From NCBI GenBank assembly GCA_035452965.1, contig DAOTCE010000004.1:186001-250000 (forward strand): DNA of 64,000 nt, given 5' to 3'. The DNA is from Candidatus Paceibacterota bacterium (GTDB lineage Bacteria > Verrucomicrobiota > Verrucomicrobiia > Limisphaerales > UBA8199). Position numbers and translations under genes: made by a program. Below the pieces are notes generated by a model. The model saw only the letters and a list, made by a program, of their open reading frames with translations, was not told the origin of the DNA and did not search any database. This document shows, piece by piece, positions 62,212 to 64,000 of this stretch; within the stretch, counting starts at the first letter, position 1; each line of letters starts with the position of its first letter.

Positions 62212-64000
62212 CTATTGCCGGGGGAGTGATCGCTGATCTGGATCGGACGCGAGGCTTGTGCCTTTCATAAGCCGCCACCAACCCAGGGCGCGCAAGGCTT
62301 CTCCCTGCCGGAGAGTCGTCCTCTCCTCCGGCTTCAGCGGCCGTGGTTGCAGGTCCCAGAGCTTTAGCGCCTCGTTCGCAGCGCCGTGATACACGACAAA
62401 ATCCGGTCCAATGGTGGCATGGATGCCCCAGCCGAGCTGCAGCCGGTTGGGGTCAAACAGATTGCTTCCAAACGCGTGATACTTGAAGCCGGCAGGCGCG
62501 GCGAGTTCCACCAGGGTCGGCAGGATGTCCAGGTGCGCGCCGGCCAAACGCTCGGGGTGCGCGACCGGCGGCAGGGTTCCATTCCCGTGCCAGAGCATCA
62601 ACACGGCGCTGTGCTCATAGGCATTGGGGCGTTCGTTGAGGAAATCGCGCGACCAATGGTCGCCTGTCGCGGCGATGACCGAATCCGGCAGTTGCGTTTC
62701 GGCTCGCCTGATGAAATTGCTCAGGCACTGGTCGGCAAACCACAAGTGGCCCAGCGCCGCAAGACTCACCGCCCCCTCCCACATCGGCTGGATGTCCTCG
62801 GGCACCGCGCGCAACGGAAAGCCTTTGCCATAAACGTCCGTCGTGAACGGCCGATGATAGCCTGCACTCAGAATCAAATTGAAGCTCGGCGTGTCGGCGG
62901 GGAGCTTGCTCAGGACGAAATCAAACAACTGATCGTCCTCGACACCCCACTCGCGCGAGAGGCGGCCCTTGGCCATCACGTCGCCGCCATAGATTTCCTC
63001 GAAGCCCTGGTCGGCGCAGAAGTCCCCGATCCGCTGCCAGCTTAGGTAGCCCGCGTAGAACATTCGCGTCCGGTAGCCCAACTGCTTGAAGATGGCGGTT
63101 ACTGAGGTTGGGAACGGCTTGCGGCTGGCACGTTGGTAATTCACCATGGCACCGGCCTCCGGCAACCCGGTAACCAACGCGCCCAGCGAAGTCATCGTGC
63201 CCGTGCCGGCGGAGACAAAGGCCCGGATCAACACGCCCTCCCGGCCCAGGGCCCGCGCACCCTCCACCAGACCGAGCGATTGGTAGCGTTCCAGAAACGG
63301 CCAGGCATCATAACTCTCCATGACAATGAGGAAGATGTGCCTGGGCCGCGCGGCCGGCGGCCCCTTGGCCACGCGCTCGGTCAAGACGTCCACATCCTCG
63401 TAGGCCGCTTGTCCGGGAAAAGCAACCCGGGCCGCCTCACGAATGTCACGACCAGGCCAGACCGCGCGCAGGTCGCTGCCGCCCATGAGCCGGAATTGCT
63501 GGTTCACGGCGTAACGCAACGCCGAGTAGGGATTCACCACCATCTTGTTCAGCACCGAATCGCCTGTAACCGCGGCATCCTTCAGTTGGATTGGTCGCGT
63601 GGCCACCGAACCGCGCGCTCCGGCAACAATGAGCAACAACAACATTCCAAGCGCCAACCCCCGCCGCGGCCACGTAGCCAGGCGGCTCGACAGCCAATCT
63701 CCCGTTGCAAATGGCTTGCTCACAAACCACCGCAACAGGAACCAGGTCGCAGCCACCCCCACCACCAGGGCCAGCAAGGCAGGAATGACAGGATACGCCG
63801 CCCAGATGGTTTTGAGCACCGCCTTGAAGTCGTCGAAGATGACACCGAAGATCCAATGGTTAAAATGGTCCTTGTATTCACTAAAGAAGCCAATGGCCAC
63901 GACCCCCAGAAGCGTGCTGAAAACCGCGAATAGCCCCCCGGTCACCTGGCGAATCCGCTGCGCGACCCGGGGGGACAGCCCACACAGGATGGCGAGACTG
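62212..64000 (-). CDS. LTA-synthase/sulfatase-family membrane protein (5' end beyond window)
   Basis: At least 590 residues are encoded; the frame stays open to base 64000, so the N-terminus lies outside. Hydrophobic helices come first (FAVFSTLLGVVAIGFF, VIPALLALVVGVAATWFLL, RGLALGMLLLLIVAG), followed by an extracytoplasmic alkaline-phosphatase-superfamily domain. HIFLIVMESYDAWPF holds the metal Glu, SAGTGTMTSLGALVTGLPEA the likely nucleophile Thr, and VIAATGDHWSRDFL the Asp-His pair. LTA-synthase-type enzymes transfer phosphoglycerol or phosphoethanolamine groups onto envelope glycans. In a Gram-negative-type cell a role in periplasmic glucan or lipid modification is likelier than teichoic acid synthesis. 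Confidence 0.85.
   Translation of the reverse strand, partial: SLAILCGLSPRVAQRIRQVTGGLFAVFSTLLGVVAIGFFSEYKDHFNHWIFGVIFDDFKAVLKTIWAAYPVIPALLALVVGVAATWFLLRWFVSKPFATGDWLSSRLATWPRRGLALGMLLLLIVAGARGSVATRPIQLKDAAVTGDSVLNKMVVNPYSALRYAVNQQFRLMGGSDLRAVWPGRDIREAARVAFPGQAAYEDVDVLTERVAKGPPAARPRHIFLIVMESYDAWPFLERYQSLGLVEGARALGREGVLIRAFVSAGTGTMTSLGALVTGLPEAGAMVNYQRASRKPFPTSVTAIFKQLGYRTRMFYAGYLSWQRIGDFCADQGFEEIYGGDVMAKGRLSREWGVEDDQLFDFVLSKLPADTPSFNLILSAGYHRPFTTDVYGKGFPLRAVPEDIQPMWEGAVSLAALGHLWFADQCLSNFIRRAETQLPDSVIAATGDHWSRDFLNERPNAYEHSAVLMLWHGNGTLPPVAHPERLAGAHLDILPTLVELAAPAGFKYHAFGSNLFDPNRLQLGWGIHATIGPDFVVYHGAANEALKLWDLQPRPLKPEERTTLRQGEALRALGWWRLMKGTSLASDPDQRSLPRQ

Overview
The window is high-GC bacterial DNA that reads as Verrucomicrobiota, probably the Limisphaerales/Pedosphaera side. 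The evidence is pseudopilins with an H-X9-DG-type motif, Tat-exported Gfo/Idh oxidoreductases, very large secreted beta-sandwich proteins with Calx-beta, LamG, RCC1 and MBG modules, a short glutamyl-tRNA reductase, and a recurring C-terminal module ending in FYR or FFR. This assignment rests on protein character only; there is no rRNA in the window. I see no tRNA, CRISPR array, insertion sequence or prophage.

Region 1 (149-10015) is the most interesting part. On the minus strand, in transcription order, lie hemA, a 9-heme secreted cytochrome, a second 9-heme cytochrome, an MtrA/DmsE-like 8-heme cytochrome with a lipobox, and an MtrB/PioB-like outer-membrane beta-barrel. The last three are tightly spaced. 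This is the gene set of a porin-cytochrome conduit that moves electrons across the outer membrane, with two large cytochromes as candidate surface partners and the first committed enzyme of heme synthesis next door. A plus-strand GldG-like membrane protein sits inside the cluster.

Region 2 (10016-25965) is mostly housekeeping: a CBM48-like protein; a flotillin/NfeD/PLDc_N/beta-carbonic anhydrase operon that ends in a frameshifted gene; ispH; a TMEM14-like protein; hrpB; a serine beta-lactamase-like lipoprotein; an HNH nuclease; hom-lysC; and DUF971 with a class V aminotransferase.

Region 3 (26081-30825) holds exported or catabolic proteins: a BNR-repeat protein, a Tat-exported deacetylase-like protein, a DUF2959 lipoprotein and a neutral ceramidase-like protein.

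Region 4 (31425-56564) is devoted largely to exported proteins. It has a 1708-residue four-block RCC1 protein, two convergent pseudopilins, a DUF1801 protein, a Tat-exported Gfo/Idh protein, and two giant tandem paralogues (2612 and 2512 aa). The giants combine metallophosphoesterase (both) and alkaline-phosphatase-superfamily (first only) domains with many beta-sandwich modules. They share almost identical internal DNA, which suggests recent duplication or gene conversion.

Region 5 (56565-64000) has a structured leader or terminator region, an overlapping Lrp/AsnC regulator-aminotransferase pair, a TIGR03790-like secreted protein, a gene remnant, and an LTA-synthase/sulfatase-like membrane protein cut by the window edge.

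A palindromic element recurs in three intergenic regions (10.5, 31.0 and, degraded, 57.05 kb). All functional assignments come from reading motifs and remembered family features; no database search was run.
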